From Comamonadaceae bacterium (GTDB lineage Bacteria > Pseudomonadota > Gammaproteobacteria > Burkholderiales > Burkholderiaceae_C), in contig JAIYCB010000032.1 in NCBI GenBank assembly GCA_027488215.1, forward strand, positions 1 to 64,000: a DNA stretch of 64,000 nt, read 5' to 3'. How positions within the stretch are numbered: position 1 is the stretch's first letter; every line of letters starts with the position of its first letter. Made by a program: the position numbers and the translations under genes. The notes below the pieces were generated by a model. It worked only from the letters and a program-made list of their open reading frames with translations, was not told the DNA's origin and made no database searches. This document shows positions 30,553 to 40,271 of the stretch, one piece after another.

Positions 30553-31047
30553 TCAAAGGGACTCGCGAACGACACTGCCCGACAGCGCAGCTGTCTTGGG
30601 GCGCGAATATACAGCGCATCTAAATCCGTGCCACTTTGAGGGCATCGCCTCCGCCTCCATCCAGGCACTGACCATTCGGCCCCGCGCAATGCCCAGCTCG
30701 TCCAGTGGCTGCACCCATAACAACAAGCCTTGCCCAGCGTCCAGACCGACCGAAATGCGAACAGCCTGAGACGGCTCAGCGCTTGATGTGTCGTGCTGCC
30801 AGAACCAAGCTTCGCCACTCCAGAACAAATGCCCGTCGCAGAGGGATTGTTTGGGGACCCACAGTGCAGCGCACAAACCACAGCCCCCCCACAGCAGCCA
30901 GGCGCCCCACAAATGCGGACCCGCGGCCAGCGTCAGCGATTGCCAGCTGAAAATACCCAAAGCCGAGAGCCCGCAGATCAACACCAGCAAAATGCGGCCC
31001 AATGTAAAACGCCCCACCGGGTAAACCACAGGCGGGGCGTTGTGCAT
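30553..31047 (-). CDS. Small two-helix membrane protein after fabF
   Basis: A 164-residue protein with two adjacent hydrophobic helices (about residues 16-35 and 43-63) and a tryptophan-rich soluble part (SGEAWFWQHDTSSAE, LLLWVQPLDELG). Layout and length resemble the YgfX/CptA-like proteins often found near fabF or rpoE, but I cannot assign a family with confidence. The ATG at 31047 (MHNAPPVVYPVGRF) follows the fabF stop by 25 bases, so it belongs to the fab operon. Its stop is 78 bases before the degP start. Confidence 0.7.
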   Translation of the reverse strand: MHNAPPVVYPVGRFTLGRILLVLICGLSALGIFSWQSLTLAAGPHLWGAWLLWGGCGLCAALWVPKQSLCDGHLFWSGEAWFWQHDTSSAEPSQAVRISVGLDAGQGLLLWVQPLDELGIARGRMVSAWMEAEAMPSKWHGFRCAVYSRPKTAALSGSVVRESL

Positions 31048-31072
31048 GGTCTGATCCTTGCCTGATGGGCCG

Positions 31073-32317
31073 TCAAATCCGTTTGAACACCAGCGATCCG
31101 TTGGTGCCACCGAATCCGAAATTGTTTTTCAAGGCCACATCGATTTTCAGGTCGCGTGCCGTGTTGGCGCAATAGTCCAAATCACACTCAGGATCTGGAT
31201 TGTGCAGATTAATGGTCGGCGGCACTTTTTGGTGATGCAGCGCCAGCACGGTGAACACACTCTCAATACCACCAGCTCCACCCAGCAAGTGACCGGTCAT
31301 GGACTTGGTGGAGCTGACCACAGTTTTGTAGGCATGTTCGCCCAAAGCCGCCTTGATGGCATTGCTTTCGTTGATGTCGCCCAGCGGTGTGGAAGTGCCA
31401 TGAGCGTTCAGGTAGTTGATCTGGTCGGCATTGACACCGGCATTGCGCATGGCGCTCAACATGGCGCGGCGGGGGCCGTCCATGCTGGGCGCAGTCATGT
31501 GACCGGCGTCAGCGCTCATGCCGTAGCCACCCAGCTCGGCGTAAATTTTGGCGCCACGGGCTTTGGCGTGTTCGTACTCTTCAAGCACCATCACGCCAGC
31601 GCCCTCGCCCAGCACAAAACCATCACGGTCTTTGTCCCAGGGTCGCGATGCGGCGGTGGGGTCGTCATTGCGGGTCGACAAGGCGCGCATGGCGGCAAAA
31701 CCACCCACACCCAACGGCGACACGGTACCTTCAGAACCGCCAGCAATCATCACATCGGCGTCACCATACTCGATCAACCGTCCGGCTTCGCCAATGCTGT
31801 GCAAGCCAGTGGTGCAAGCCGTGACCACGGCCAGATTCGGGCCTTTGTAGCCATGGCGCATCGACACGTGACCAGAGATCATGTTGATGATCGAGGCCGG
31901 CACAAAAAATGGCGAAATGCGACGCGCACCGCGTGCCACGTACTCGATGTGGGTTTCTTCGATCAGCGGCAAGCCGCCGATGCCCGATCCAATCACCACA
32001 CCGGTGCGGCAGGCAGCCTCTTCACCCAAGGCATCGCCAGTGGGCAAACCAGCGTCTTGTATCGCCTGGGCGGCTGCAGCGATGCCGTAATGAATGAACC
32101 GGTCCATCGTCCGCGCATCTTTGGCGGTGATGTAGGACTCGAGGTCAAAGTTTTTGATTTCACCTGCGATCCGGCACGACATGGCCGAAGCGTCAAATCG
32201 GGTGATGGGACCAATGCCGGACTGACCGGCAATCAGGTTGGACCATGCCTCAGACACCGTGTTGCCCACGGGACTGATGCATCCCAAACCCGTGACTACA
32301 ACGCGGCGCCGGGTCAT
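31073..32317 (-). CDS. fabF: 3-oxoacyl-[acyl-carrier-protein] synthase II
   Basis: Elongating condensing enzyme of type II fatty acid synthesis. The 414-aa product has the nucleophile C168 in [12 protein letters not shown] and the two catalytic histidines in [11 protein letters not shown] and [13 protein letters not shown]. The fold start [20 protein letters not shown] is typical. It lies six bases after acpP, an almost universal pairing, and is followed by a small membrane protein gene. Confidence 0.97.
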   Translation of the reverse strand: MTRRRVVVTGLGCISPVGNTVSEAWSNLIAGQSGIGPITRFDASAMSCRIAGEIKNFDLESYITAKDARTMDRFIHYGIAAAAQAIQDAGLPTGDALGEEAACRTGVVIGSGIGGLPLIEETHIEYVARGARRISPFFVPASIINMISGHVSMRHGYKGPNLAVVTACTTGLHSIGEAGRLIEYGDADVMIAGGSEGTVSPLGVGGFAAMRALSTRNDDPTAASRPWDKDRDGFVLGEGAGVMVLEEYEHAKARGAKIYAELGGYGMSADAGHMTAPSMDGPRRAMLSAMRNAGVNADQINYLNAHGTSTPLGDINESNAIKAALGEHAYKTVVSSTKSMTGHLLGGAGGIESVFTVLALHHQKVPPTINLHNPDPECDLDYCANTARDLKIDVALKNNFGFGGTNGSLVFKRI

Positions 32318-32323
32318 CGGTGA

Positions 32324-32593
<270 letters not shown>

Positions 32594-32633
32594 TTACCCG
32601 CCCTGAAGGCGGTTGCGCCAATTGGCCGATGAA

Positions 32634-33371
32634 TCAGGCCATGAACATGCCACCATTGACATGCAATTCTTGTCCGGTGACATACCCCGCACCCGGACCC
32701 GCCAAGTAAGCGACCGCATGGGCAATGTCTTCGGGCTTCCCAAGTTGGCCCAAAGGAATCTGGCCCAACAAGGCTTTGTGCTGTTCTTCGGGCAGGCTGG
32801 CGGTCATGTCAGTGGCGATGAAACCGGGGGCCACGCAGTTGACCGTGATGCCACGGCTGCCCAGCTCGCGGGCCAGCGCACGGGTCATGCCCGCCACACC
32901 GGCCTTGGCGGCGGCGTAGTTGGCCTGACCGGGGTTACCCGATGCGCCCACCACACTGGTGATGCTGATGATCCGGCCATAGCGCTGCTTCATCATGGGA
33001 CGGATCACGGCGCGGCTCATGCGAAAAACGGCCTTGAGGTTGGTGTCGAGCACCGCATCCCAATCGTCGTCCTTCATGCGCATGGCCAAGGTGTCGCGGG
33101 TGATGCCAGCGTTGTTCACCAGCACCTGCAGGCCGCCATGCTCCTTGACGATGGCATCGATCAGGGCTTCGCCTGCGGCGGCGTCGTTCACGTTCAGGTT
33201 GGCACCCCGGCTGCCAGGAAAGGCCGTCAGGGCCTCGCTGATCTTGGCGGCGCCGTCATCGCTGGTAGCGGTGCCAATGACCACAAAACCTTGTTGTGCC
33301 AAATGCAGGGCAATGGATGCACCAATGCCACGCGAGGCACCGGTCACGAGGGCTACTTGCTTGTTGCTCAT
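32634..33371 (-). CDS. fabG: 3-oxoacyl-[acyl-carrier-protein] reductase
   Basis: NADPH-dependent short-chain dehydrogenase that reduces beta-ketoacyl-ACP. The 245-aa product has the cofactor loop GASRGIG (11-17), NNAGITRD, catalytic S139, Y152 and K156 (NYAAAKAG), and the C-terminal YVTGQELHVNGGMFM end. The ATG overlaps the fabD stop (ATGA), consistent with coupled translation. Confidence 0.97.
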   Translation of the reverse strand: MSNKQVALVTGASRGIGASIALHLAQQGFVVIGTATSDDGAAKISEALTAFPGSRGANLNVNDAAAGEALIDAIVKEHGGLQVLVNNAGITRDTLAMRMKDDDWDAVLDTNLKAVFRMSRAVIRPMMKQRYGRIISITSVVGASGNPGQANYAAAKAGVAGMTRALARELGSRGITVNCVAPGFIATDMTASLPEEQHKALLGQIPLGQLGKPEDIAHAVAYLAGPGAGYVTGQELHVNGGMFMA

Positions 33372-34318
33372 GCCAGGATTCCTTTCACTTCCACCAGGGT
33401 AGCTGGGTCGTACAGCGCAACGCCGGTCAATTCAGCGTCAATGCGCTTGGTCATGCCCGCCAGGACCTTGCCGGGACCGCATTCCACCAGTGTGGTCACG
33501 CCACGGGACTTGATGGCCTGCACGCACTCGACCCAGCGCACCGGGCCAAAAGCCTGACGGTACAGCGCATCGCGGATGCGGTCGGCATTGGTTTCGATGG
33601 CCACATCGATGTTGTTGAGCACCGGGATTTGAGGCACGCCCAGCGTCAGGGTGGCCAGTTTCTCGCGCAGCTTTTCAGCGGCGGGCTTCATCAGGCTCGA
33701 ATGGAAAGGGGCCGACACGGGCAAGAGCAGCGCACGCTTGGCACCCATGCCTTTGAGCACTTCACAAGCCTTGTCCACCGCCGCTTTGCTGCCCGCGATC
33801 ACGGTTTGACCCGCGTCGTTGAAATTTGCAGCTTCCACCACTTCGGCGCTGCCTGCGGCGAATGTGGCTTGGGCCTCTTTGCAGCCCTCAATGACTTTGT
33901 CCGAGGCCAGCCCCAAAATCGCGGCCATCGCACCCACGCCCACAGGCACGGCTGCTTGCATGGCAGCGGCGCGCAGGCGCACCAAAGGCGCAGCTTGGGC
34001 CAGCGTCAGCACACCCGAGGCCACCAAGGCGCTGTACTCCCCCAGCGAATGCCCCGCCACCACGGACGGCTTGGCACCACCCTCAGACAGCCAAGCGCGG
34101 TAAGCGGCCACGGCCGACACCAACATCACGGGCTGGGTGTTGGTGGTCATGGCCAACGCTTCTTTGGGGCCTTCGTGAACCAGTTGGGCCACGTCTTCAC
34201 CCAAGGCATCCGAGGCTTCTTTCAGGGTTTCGAGCACTGCGGGGTGGTCACCCCACGCGTCCAACATGCCCACCGATTGGGAGCCCTGACCGGGAAAAAC
34301 AAAAGCAAATGTGGTCAT
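33368..34318 (-). CDS. fabD: Malonyl-CoA:ACP transacylase
   Basis: Loads malonate on ACP. The 316-aa product begins MTTFAFVFPGQGSQSVGML and has the nucleophile S91 in VVAGHSLGEYSALVA, the arginine motif RAAAMQAAVPVGVGAMAAIL, and the catalytic histidine in SAPFHSSLM. ATG 34318 is chosen; the longer frame runs back into the fabH-fabD gap of 80 bases and shows no family similarity. Confidence 0.97.
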   Translation of the reverse strand: MTTFAFVFPGQGSQSVGMLDAWGDHPAVLETLKEASDALGEDVAQLVHEGPKEALAMTTNTQPVMLVSAVAAYRAWLSEGGAKPSVVAGHSLGEYSALVASGVLTLAQAAPLVRLRAAAMQAAVPVGVGAMAAILGLASDKVIEGCKEAQATFAAGSAEVVEAANFNDAGQTVIAGSKAAVDKACEVLKGMGAKRALLLPVSAPFHSSLMKPAAEKLREKLATLTLGVPQIPVLNNIDVAIETNADRIRDALYRQAFGPVRWVECVQAIKSRGVTTLVECGPGKVLAGMTKRIDAELTGVALYDPATLVEVKGILA

Positions 34319-34398
34319 GTGCAAATTCTGTATCTGTAAAGAATCCGAGCAAGCGTGCCGCGCATTGATGACTCGGGCCTGTGAATAGATGACGAATG

Positions 34399-35376
34399 TC
34401 AATAACGCAAGAGGACCGAGCCCCATGTAAAGCCGCCCCCCACGCCCTCGAGCATCAGGGTTTGACCGCGCTGAATGCGCCCGTCGCGCACGGCAGTGTC
34501 CAGCGCCAGCGGAATCGAGGCCGCAGAGGTGTTCCCGTGCTGGTCCACCGTGACCACCACCTTGTCAGCCCCAAGCTTGAGCTTACGCGCTGTACTTTGC
34601 ATGATGCGGATGTTGGCCTGGTGCGGGATCAACCAGTCGATGTCGGCATCGGTCAAGTTGGCCTTGGCCAAGCTGGCGCGAGCGGTTTCCTCCAGCACGC
34701 CCACCGCGAGTTTGAACACCGCCTGACCGTCCATCTTGAGCACCGGGTCTCCCAAGATACCGCCTTTGTTGACGTGACCGGGAACGCACAAGATGTCCTT
34801 ATATTTGCCGTCGGCATGCAAGTCGGTTGCCAAAATGCCGGGCTGCTCGGAGGCCTCCAGGATGACAGCCCCAGCGCCGTCCCCAAACAACACGCAAGTG
34901 GTGCGGTCCTTGAAATCCAGAATGCGGCTGAAAACTTCCGCGCCAATGACCAGCGCCCGCTTAGCGGAGCCAGATTGGATCATGGCATCAGCCACCGTCA
35001 GGGCATAAACGAATCCACTGCACACGGCCTGAACGTCAAACGCCGGGCAACCCGATGTGCCCAGCTTGTGCTGGACCATGGTCGCCACGGACGGGAACAC
35101 CATATCGGGTGTGGAGGTACCCACGATGATCAGATCAATGTCGTTGGCCGCCAGGCCTGCGGCATCCAGCGCCTTGCGCGCGGCTTCGGTTGCCAGATCA
35201 CTGCAGCCTTGGTGATCGGCAGCGAAATGGCGGGAACGGATACCCGTGCGCTCAACAATCCAGTCGTCCGACGTCTCAACACCCTGTTGCGCCAGTTCGG
35301 CGGCCAGATCGGCATTGGTCAGGCGTTTTTCAGGCAGGTAACTGCCGGTGCCAATGATGCGTGAAAAAATTCTCAT
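34399..35376 (-). CDS. fabH: 3-oxoacyl-[acyl-carrier-protein] synthase III
   Basis: Initiates fatty acid synthesis by condensing acetyl-CoA with malonyl-ACP. The 325-aa product has the nucleophile C119 in [10 protein letters not shown], the catalytic His in [10 protein letters not shown] and Asn in [13 protein letters not shown], plus the N-terminal [14 protein letters not shown]. The start overlaps the plsX stop (ATGA). The order plsX-fabH-fabD-fabG-acpP-fabF is the classical one. Confidence 0.97.
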   Translation of the reverse strand: MRIFSRIIGTGSYLPEKRLTNADLAAELAQQGVETSDDWIVERTGIRSRHFAADHQGCSDLATEAARKALDAAGLAANDIDLIIVGTSTPDMVFPSVATMVQHKLGTSGCPAFDVQAVCSGFVYALTVADAMIQSGSAKRALVIGAEVFSRILDFKDRTTCVLFGDGAGAVILEASEQPGILATDLHADGKYKDILCVPGHVNKGGILGDPVLKMDGQAVFKLAVGVLEETARASLAKANLTDADIDWLIPHQANIRIMQSTARKLKLGADKVVVTVDQHGNTSAASIPLALDTAVRDGRIQRGQTLMLEGVGGGFTWGSVLLRY

Positions 35377-36434
35377 ACGGGAGTGACCGCCTCTGAGCGC
35401 TCGGCTTGCGCGCCCATCAACAATGGGGCGGCATGGGCGATGCGCTCACGAACGCGATCCAGCAATTGGTTTCGTCCTGCATCATAAGCCCGGTTCAGGG
35501 CTGTCTCAAACGCCACCTCGTCAGCTGAGCCGTGACTCTTGAACACCAGACCGCGCAGACCCAGCAGGGCTGCGCCATTGTAACGACGATGATCTACGCG
35601 ATTTTTAAATGCAGATAGAACCGGATAAGCCAAAATCGCGACAACTTTTGTAAAGATGTTGCGAGAAAACTCGTTTTTGAGAAAACCGCCGATCATTGTG
35701 GCCAAGCCTTCACTGGCCTTCAGCGCCACATTACCGACAAAGCCATCACAGACCACAATGTCTACTGTGCCCTTGAAGATGTCATTGCCTTCGATATTGC
35801 CATGAAAATTCAAATCCCCGGAGTTGCCTGCAGAACGCAGCAATTCACCGGTTTTTTTGATGATTTCATTACCCTTGATGGACTCTTCGCCGATATTGAG
35901 CAAACCGACGGCAGGTTGATCCTTGTTTTGCAGCACCGACACCAGGGCGGAGCCCATGACTGCGAACTGGAGCAAATGCTCTGGCGTACAGTCCACATTG
36001 GCGCCCAGATCGAGCATGGTGGTGCCGCCGCCCTTGAAGTTGGGCATCTGGCCCGCAATGGCGGGTCGGTCAATGCCATCCATGGTCTTGAGCACATAAC
36101 GGGCAATGGCCATCAAGGCGCCCGTGTTGCCCGCAGAGACAGCGGCGGCAGCCTTGCCATCACGCACCTGCTCAATGGCCACACGCATGGACGAGTCTTT
36201 TTTCTTGCGCAAAGCCACTTCCAGCGGGTCGTCCATCTCCACCACTTCGGTGGCCACCACCACCTCGGCTCGGGGATCGGCAAAACCAGCGAGTTCTTCA
36301 GCACGCCCCACCAGCAAGAGGCGGGCATTGGGGTGTGTAGACAAAAAGCGTCTGCAGGCCGCCAGCGTGACGCGGGGACCGTGGTCGCCGCCCATGCAAT
36401 CGACAGCCAGAGTGATCGGGGTGGGCGAGGTCAT
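35373..36434 (-). CDS. plsX: Phosphate acyltransferase PlsX
   Basis: Makes acyl-phosphate from acyl-ACP for phospholipid synthesis; a peripheral membrane enzyme. The 353-aa product begins [20 protein letters not shown] and carries [20 protein letters not shown] and the [16 protein letters not shown] motif. AAGGA lies five bases before the ATG at 36434. An intrinsic-terminator-like hairpin lies between this start and the upstream rpmF. Confidence 0.95.
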   Translation of the reverse strand: MTSPTPITLAVDCMGGDHGPRVTLAACRRFLSTHPNARLLLVGRAEELAGFADPRAEVVVATEVVEMDDPLEVALRKKKDSSMRVAIEQVRDGKAAAAVSAGNTGALMAIARYVLKTMDGIDRPAIAGQMPNFKGGGTTMLDLGANVDCTPEHLLQFAVMGSALVSVLQNKDQPAVGLLNIGEESIKGNEIIKKTGELLRSAGNSGDLNFHGNIEGNDIFKGTVDIVVCDGFVGNVALKASEGLATMIGGFLKNEFSRNIFTKVVAILAYPVLSAFKNRVDHRRYNGAALLGLRGLVFKSHGSADEVAFETALNRAYDAGRNQLLDRVRERIAHAAPLLMGAQAERSEAVTPV

Positions 36435-36479
36435 GGAATCCTTGGGCACAAAACCGGTCAATACAAAGCAAAAGCCACA

Positions 36480-36519
36480 AAAACAAAAGCCCGAGGCTAC
36501 TCAGAAAGTAGCGCCGGGC
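36480..36519 (-). terminator. Reverse-strand terminator/attenuator between rpmF and plsX
   Basis: On the reverse strand GCCCG-GC-GCTACT pairs with AGTAGC-CT-CGGGC (36507-36519 with 36489-36501, 2x2 internal mismatch, five-base loop). It is followed by TTTTGTTTTT. It would end most yceD-rpmF transcripts before plsX, or act as a partial terminator that sets ribosomal protein output apart from lipid genes. Confidence 0.75.
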
Positions 36520-36546
36520 CTCTTGAGGCTTGAGGGCTGACGCCGA

Positions 36547-36729
36547 TCAGGCTTCGGACTTGTTCTTCAGCACTTGGCGGCCACGGTAGAAACCGTTGGG
36601 GCTGATGTGGTGACGCAGGTGTGTTTCGCCTGTTGTTGGCTCAACGGCAATGCCTGGCACATTCAGTGCATTGTGCGAACGGTGCATGCCGCGCTTGGAA
36701 GGCGATTTTTTGTTTTGCTGAACAGCCAT
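36547..36729 (-). CDS. rpmF: 50S ribosomal protein L32
   Basis: A 60-residue basic protein starting [20 protein letters not shown] and continuing with the family-typical [20 protein letters not shown] segment. No zinc-binding cysteines are present, so this is the C-minus form typical of proteobacteria. It lies 140 bases after yceD on the same strand. AAGGAGCC precedes the ATG. Confidence 0.96.
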   Translation of the reverse strand: MAVQQNKKSPSKRGMHRSHNALNVPGIAVEPTTGETHLRHHISPNGFYRGRQVLKNKSEA

Positions 36730-36869
36730 GATGGCTCCTTGGAAGCTTTTAAAGGCCGCGCAATTGAAAACGCAGCTTCTGGTTGATGAGAATGTCGCCA
36801 GGCGAAACTAAGCGAAGCCATTGATTATAACCCAAGCTGGGGTCAGTTGGATACAGACTTTTGGCCTCT

Positions 36870-37418
36870 TTATGTGGACCGGTCTGATTTAAGTCCCGCC
36901 AGAACCCCAAATGGGTTGGGTCGTTGCGCGGCGGCTTCAAATTCAGGGTCTGCAGCAGACATCGGCAACGCTTCGGGGCACTTCTCGTGAAGAGGCACCA
37001 GGGGCAAGGACAAAATCAGCTCATCTTCGATCAGTGACAGGGCGTCAAAGTCTCGGCTGATGACCAAAATGTCTTCCTCAACCTCGTCATCTAGGGCCGC
37101 CGCCGTGGCCTCATCGGCCACGAATCGGAAAGACCGATCAGCCTTTACCGTCTCCAACACCGGCGTCAGACAGCGCTGACATTGCATGGGTAAATCGACA
37201 CGTGCCTGCAAATCCAGCCAGATCTGGTCAGAAGCGCCAGGTTGAGGCACTGATCGGCCTTGCAGTTGCCAAACGACTGGCCCAGCTGGCATGGCACTGC
37301 CGAATAATTCTTGAGCCAATCGCGGCCAATCGGCCAACATACCCTCCCCCTTCAGGCTGAGCGCGTCACGCGCAAAATTCACCACATCCAAGTGTCGGGG
37401 ATTCAATTTTTTTTCCAT
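36870..37418 (-). CDS. yceD: YceD family (DUF177) protein
   Basis: A 182-residue protein always found upstream of rpmF in proteobacteria and linked to 23S rRNA accumulation. Visible features are the CQRCLTPVLETV motif with a CxxC pair, an acidic EEDILVISRDFDALSLIEDE stretch, LILSLPLVPLHEKC with a further cysteine, and the NPFGVLAGLK end. The start is the ATG at 37418; the divergent maf gene begins 50 bases away. Confidence 0.9.
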   Translation of the reverse strand: MEKKLNPRHLDVVNFARDALSLKGEGMLADWPRLAQELFGSAMPAGPVVWQLQGRSVPQPGASDQIWLDLQARVDLPMQCQRCLTPVLETVKADRSFRFVADEATAAALDDEVEEDILVISRDFDALSLIEDELILSLPLVPLHEKCPEALPMSAADPEFEAAAQRPNPFGVLAGLKSDRST

Positions 37419-37468
37419 GGCTGCAGTGTAAGAGAATCACCCATCTGAAATTCACCAGGGCCAGTGCT

Positions 37469-38080
37469 TTGACCTCGATATTGAAACCCTACGCCCCCCC
37501 TGTCCGTCCTGTTGTGCTGGGCTCGACCTCGCGTTACCGGCGCGAGCTCTTGGAGCGCCTGCGCATCCCATTTGCCGTCAGCGCACCCAACGTAGACGAA
37601 ACACCCATGCCCGGCGAAGCGCCACAGAATCTGGCACTGCGCCTTGCCCTGGCCAAGGCCCAGGCCATAGCAGCCATGCACCCCGAGGCGGTGGTGATTG
37701 GCTCAGACCAGGTGGCCGATTTGGATGGCATGCCGTTGGGCAAGCCTGGGGAGCACGCCCGTGCTGTGGCGCAACTGCGGCAGATGCGCGGCAAGACAGT
37801 GATTTTCCAGACCGCTCTGGCCGTAGTCTGCCTGGCCAGCGGCTTTGAGCAAGTGGACTTGGCACCGGTGCGTGTGGTGTTTCGCGACCTGAGTGACGAA
37901 GAGATCGAGGCGTATTTGCAGGCCGAACAACCCTATGACTGCGCAGGCAGCGCCAAAAGTGAAGGCTTGGGCATCACATTGCTCGAATCCATCGACAACG
38001 ACGACCCCACTGCCTTGATCGGGCTACCACTGATCCGCACCGTCCGCTTGCTGCGCCAAGCCGGGGTCAAACTGCTATGA
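37469..38080 (+). CDS. Maf-family nucleotide pyrophosphatase (YceF type)
   Basis: A 203-residue Maf protein, a house-cleaning nucleoside triphosphate pyrophosphatase that hydrolyses modified nucleotides. The fold start PVVLGSTSRYRRELLERLRI, the NVDETPMPGEAP loop and the catalytic aspartate region VVIGSDQVADLDG are visible. QPYDCAGSAKSEGLGI matches the YceF branch, whose members prefer 7-methyl-GTP. No ATG is available; TTG at 37469, with AGGG eight bases before it, is the best start. Next to yceD-rpmF-plsX, as in many gammaproteobacteria and betaproteobacteria. Confidence 0.88.
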   Translation: MTSILKPYAPPVRPVVLGSTSRYRRELLERLRIPFAVSAPNVDETPMPGEAPQNLALRLALAKAQAIAAMHPEAVVIGSDQVADLDGMPLGKPGEHARAVAQLRQMRGKTVIFQTALAVVCLASGFEQVDLAPVRVVFRDLSDEEIEAYLQAEQPYDCAGSAKSEGLGITLLESIDNDDPTALIGLPLIRTVRLLRQAGVKLL

Positions 38081-38850
38081 ACCCCGCGCCCTTGATCAAA
38101 GGCCGCCTGTTGTTGGTGCCCACCCCGCTGGACTTTGGCTGCGCCGAACAAGTCCCCATCACAGAGGTGCTGCCCACCCACACCCTGGCCACTGCCGCAA
38201 ACATTCAGCATTGGGTGTGCGAGAACGCCAAAAGCACCCGCGCCTTTCTCAAGCGAGTGGGCCAAACGCATCCACTGATTGCCCCCCTGCCGGAACAAAC
38301 CATCACCGAATTGCCCCGGCACGTCCACAAAAAAGGCGACCATCAATCTGGATTTGACGGTAAACCGCTGCTGACCGCGGCCTTACTGGGCCACGATGTG
38401 GGGCTGGTGAGCGAAGCGGGCATGCCCGCTGTGGCCGATCCCGGCAGTTCGGTGGTGCGGGCTGCGCACGATCTGGGCATCAGCGTGGTACCGCTGGTGG
38501 GCCCCGTGTCTTTGCTGCTGGCCTTGGCCGCCAGCGGTCTCAATGGCCAAAACTTCGCCTTTGTGGGTTACTTGCCGCAAGACGCAGTCGAGCGATCTGC
38601 CCGCTTGAAGCAACTGGAGTCATTGGCCCTCAAAACCGGTCAAACACAGTTGTGGATCGAAACGCCCTATCGCAACGCAGCCATGCTCGGCGGCCTTCTG
38701 CAATGCTTGAACGCCAACACGCGTCTGGCCATTTCCAGCGGCTTGACGCTGCCGTCCGCCCAGATCCAGAGCCACACGGTGGCGCAATGGAAAAAGGGCC
38801 TCAAAGGCCCAGATGCTCACACCCCAGCGGTTTACGCCATAGGGCCTTGA
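38077..38850 (+). CDS. RsmI-like SAM-dependent methyltransferase (tetrapyrrole methylase fold)
   Basis: A 257-residue protein of the tetrapyrrole methylase superfamily, near RsmI, which 2'-O-methylates C1402 of 16S rRNA. The start GRLLLVPTPLDFG is a diverged form of the usual GxLYxVATPIGN. GLVSEAGMPAVADPGSSVVR is the family active-site motif, followed by VVPLVGPVSLLLALAASGLN. The divergent N-terminus suggests the YraL-like paralogue common in betaproteobacteria rather than canonical RsmI. It overlaps the maf stop (ATGA). Confidence 0.85.
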   Translation: MNPAPLIKGRLLLVPTPLDFGCAEQVPITEVLPTHTLATAANIQHWVCENAKSTRAFLKRVGQTHPLIAPLPEQTITELPRHVHKKGDHQSGFDGKPLLTAALLGHDVGLVSEAGMPAVADPGSSVVRAAHDLGISVVPLVGPVSLLLALAASGLNGQNFAFVGYLPQDAVERSARLKQLESLALKTGQTQLWIETPYRNAAMLGGLLQCLNANTRLAISSGLTLPSAQIQSHTVAQWKKGLKGPDAHTPAVYAIGP

Positions 38851-38859
38851 ACCCGTGCC

Positions 38860-39882
38860 TCAGCGCAAGCCGGCACCCAAAGTGCGCATGGCACGCATAC
38901 TGCCCTCACCCACGGCCACACCAAAGCGCTTGACCAGTCGCTCGGCTACGTTTTCGCGCTGGGTGTAGTCGATCACATCAGGGGCCTTGACCACCTCACG
39001 GGCTACACCGTCCACACTGCCGAAACTGTCGGCCAGGCCCAGATCGACAGCCTGCTGACCGCTCCAGAACAAGCCGCTGAACAACTCGGGCGATGATTTG
39101 AGACGCTCACCCCGGCCTTTTTTGACCACGTCGATGAACTGTGTGTGAATCTGGTTGAGCATGGCCTGGGCGTGCTGGCGCTGCGGCTCGGTTTGGGGGC
39201 TGAAAGGGTCCAAAAAGCCCTTGTTCTCGCCGGCAGTCATCAAGCGACGCTCTACCCCCAGCTTGTCCATCAGACCGGTGAAGCCAAAACCATCCATCAA
39301 AACACCAATGCTACCCACCAGGCTGGCTTTGTCGACATAAATTTGATCGGCTGCAGCGGCAATGTAGTAAGCCGCTGACGCACAAGACTCCTCAACCACC
39401 GCATAGATGGGTTTGTTGTGAAGGGCGCGCAAACGCTTGACTTCATCGTTGATGAGCCCTGCTTGCACCGGACTGCCCCCGGGCGAATTGATCAGCAAAA
39501 TCAAAGCTTGCGAGCCAGGGTCTTCCAGTGCCGTGCGCATGGACGTCATGATGTTTTGTGCACTTGCTTCGGTCTCTGGGCCGATTTCTCCTTGGATCGT
39601 GACCAGGGCCGTGTGCGCAAAGCTGGTGTGGCTTGCTGGTGAATTCAGGTTGAAAACCTGCCACATCACGAAAACCAAAAAGAGCAACCAAGCCAAGCGC
39701 ATCCCCAACTTCCACCGCCTCTGCGATTGCTGCTCCTTGAGGTTGGCGAAAGCCAAGTCTGCCAGGGTTTTGCGTGCCCAGTTTTCGTCGACGCTGTTGA
39801 GCACCGGAGTTGGGGTGGGCACCGAGTCAGGCAAAGCTTGGGCAGAGGCGGGAGCGGACGCGTTGTCCTGGGGGTCTTGCAT
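38860..39882 (-). CDS. sppA: Signal peptide peptidase SppA-like serine protease (S49)
   Basis: Inner-membrane protease that degrades leftover signal peptides. The 340-aa single-domain form has one transmembrane helix (about 58-79). Family S49 segments are ALILLINSPGGSPVQAGLIN, PIYAVVEESCASAAYYIAAA with the nucleophile serine, and the region GVERRLMTAGENKGFLDPFS with the lysine general base. The serine motif reads SCASAAYY instead of the common ASGGYY. It lies three bases after a Rieske gene, in one reverse-strand operon with a phosphatase and rluC. ATG 39882 is used in place of a TTG two codons upstream. Confidence 0.92.
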   Translation of the reverse strand: MQDPQDNASAPASAQALPDSVPTPTPVLNSVDENWARKTLADLAFANLKEQQSQRRWKLGMRLAWLLFLVFVMWQVFNLNSPASHTSFAHTALVTIQGEIGPETEASAQNIMTSMRTALEDPGSQALILLINSPGGSPVQAGLINDEVKRLRALHNKPIYAVVEESCASAAYYIAAAADQIYVDKASLVGSIGVLMDGFGFTGLMDKLGVERRLMTAGENKGFLDPFSPQTEPQRQHAQAMLNQIHTQFIDVVKKGRGERLKSSPELFSGLFWSGQQAVDLGLADSFGSVDGVAREVVKAPDVIDYTQRENVAERLVKRFGVAVGEGSMRAMRTLGAGLR

Positions 39883-39884
39883 GT

Positions 39885-40250
39885 TCAAAATTCGAGGGGT
39901 TTCAAGTTGTAGGCAGTATGCCAGTGAACCACACCGTCACGCTCTGATAAGTCTATTTTGACCAAGCCGCCACGGCAGGGGCCGCCTGCACAGTCACCGG
40001 TATCGGGCTGGTAAGTGGCGCCATGCGTGGCGCACATCAGCCAACGCCCCGTGTTGTCAAAAAAGCGGTCGGGTTGATAATCCATCTCCATGGCCACATG
40101 GGTGCAGCGGTTCAGGTAAGCGTGAACCTGGCCCTGGTAACGGATGGCAAAGGCGCGGCAAGTCTGCCCCGAGTACACGATGTCAAAGGGCACAGCGCGC
40201 CCCCCGTTGACCAAGTCGGCGCTGTTGCACAAAGGGATCATGGGCTCCAT
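39885..40250 (-). CDS. Small Rieske [2Fe-2S] protein
   Basis: A 121-residue soluble protein made of one Rieske domain. Ligands are seen in NRCTHVAME (Cys and His) and LMCATHGATYQPDTG (Cys and His), the CxH...CxxH pattern. A CAGGPCRGGL loop follows. No transmembrane or oxygenase domain is present, so it is a ferredoxin-like carrier. Close neighbours are a HAD phosphatase and sppA, the conserved betaproteobacterial order. Its electron partner is unknown. Confidence 0.88.
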   Translation of the reverse strand: MEPMIPLCNSADLVNGGRAVPFDIVYSGQTCRAFAIRYQGQVHAYLNRCTHVAMEMDYQPDRFFDNTGRWLMCATHGATYQPDTGDCAGGPCRGGLVKIDLSERDGVVHWHTAYNLKPLEF

Positions 40251-40271
40251 GGGCGCTCCTTGGTTCAGGCT

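Noticed and set aside
36730..36869. 63-codon ORF between rpmF and yceD (reverse strand, up to 36940)
   Set aside because: It overlaps the end of yceD in another frame and has no start signal or domain.
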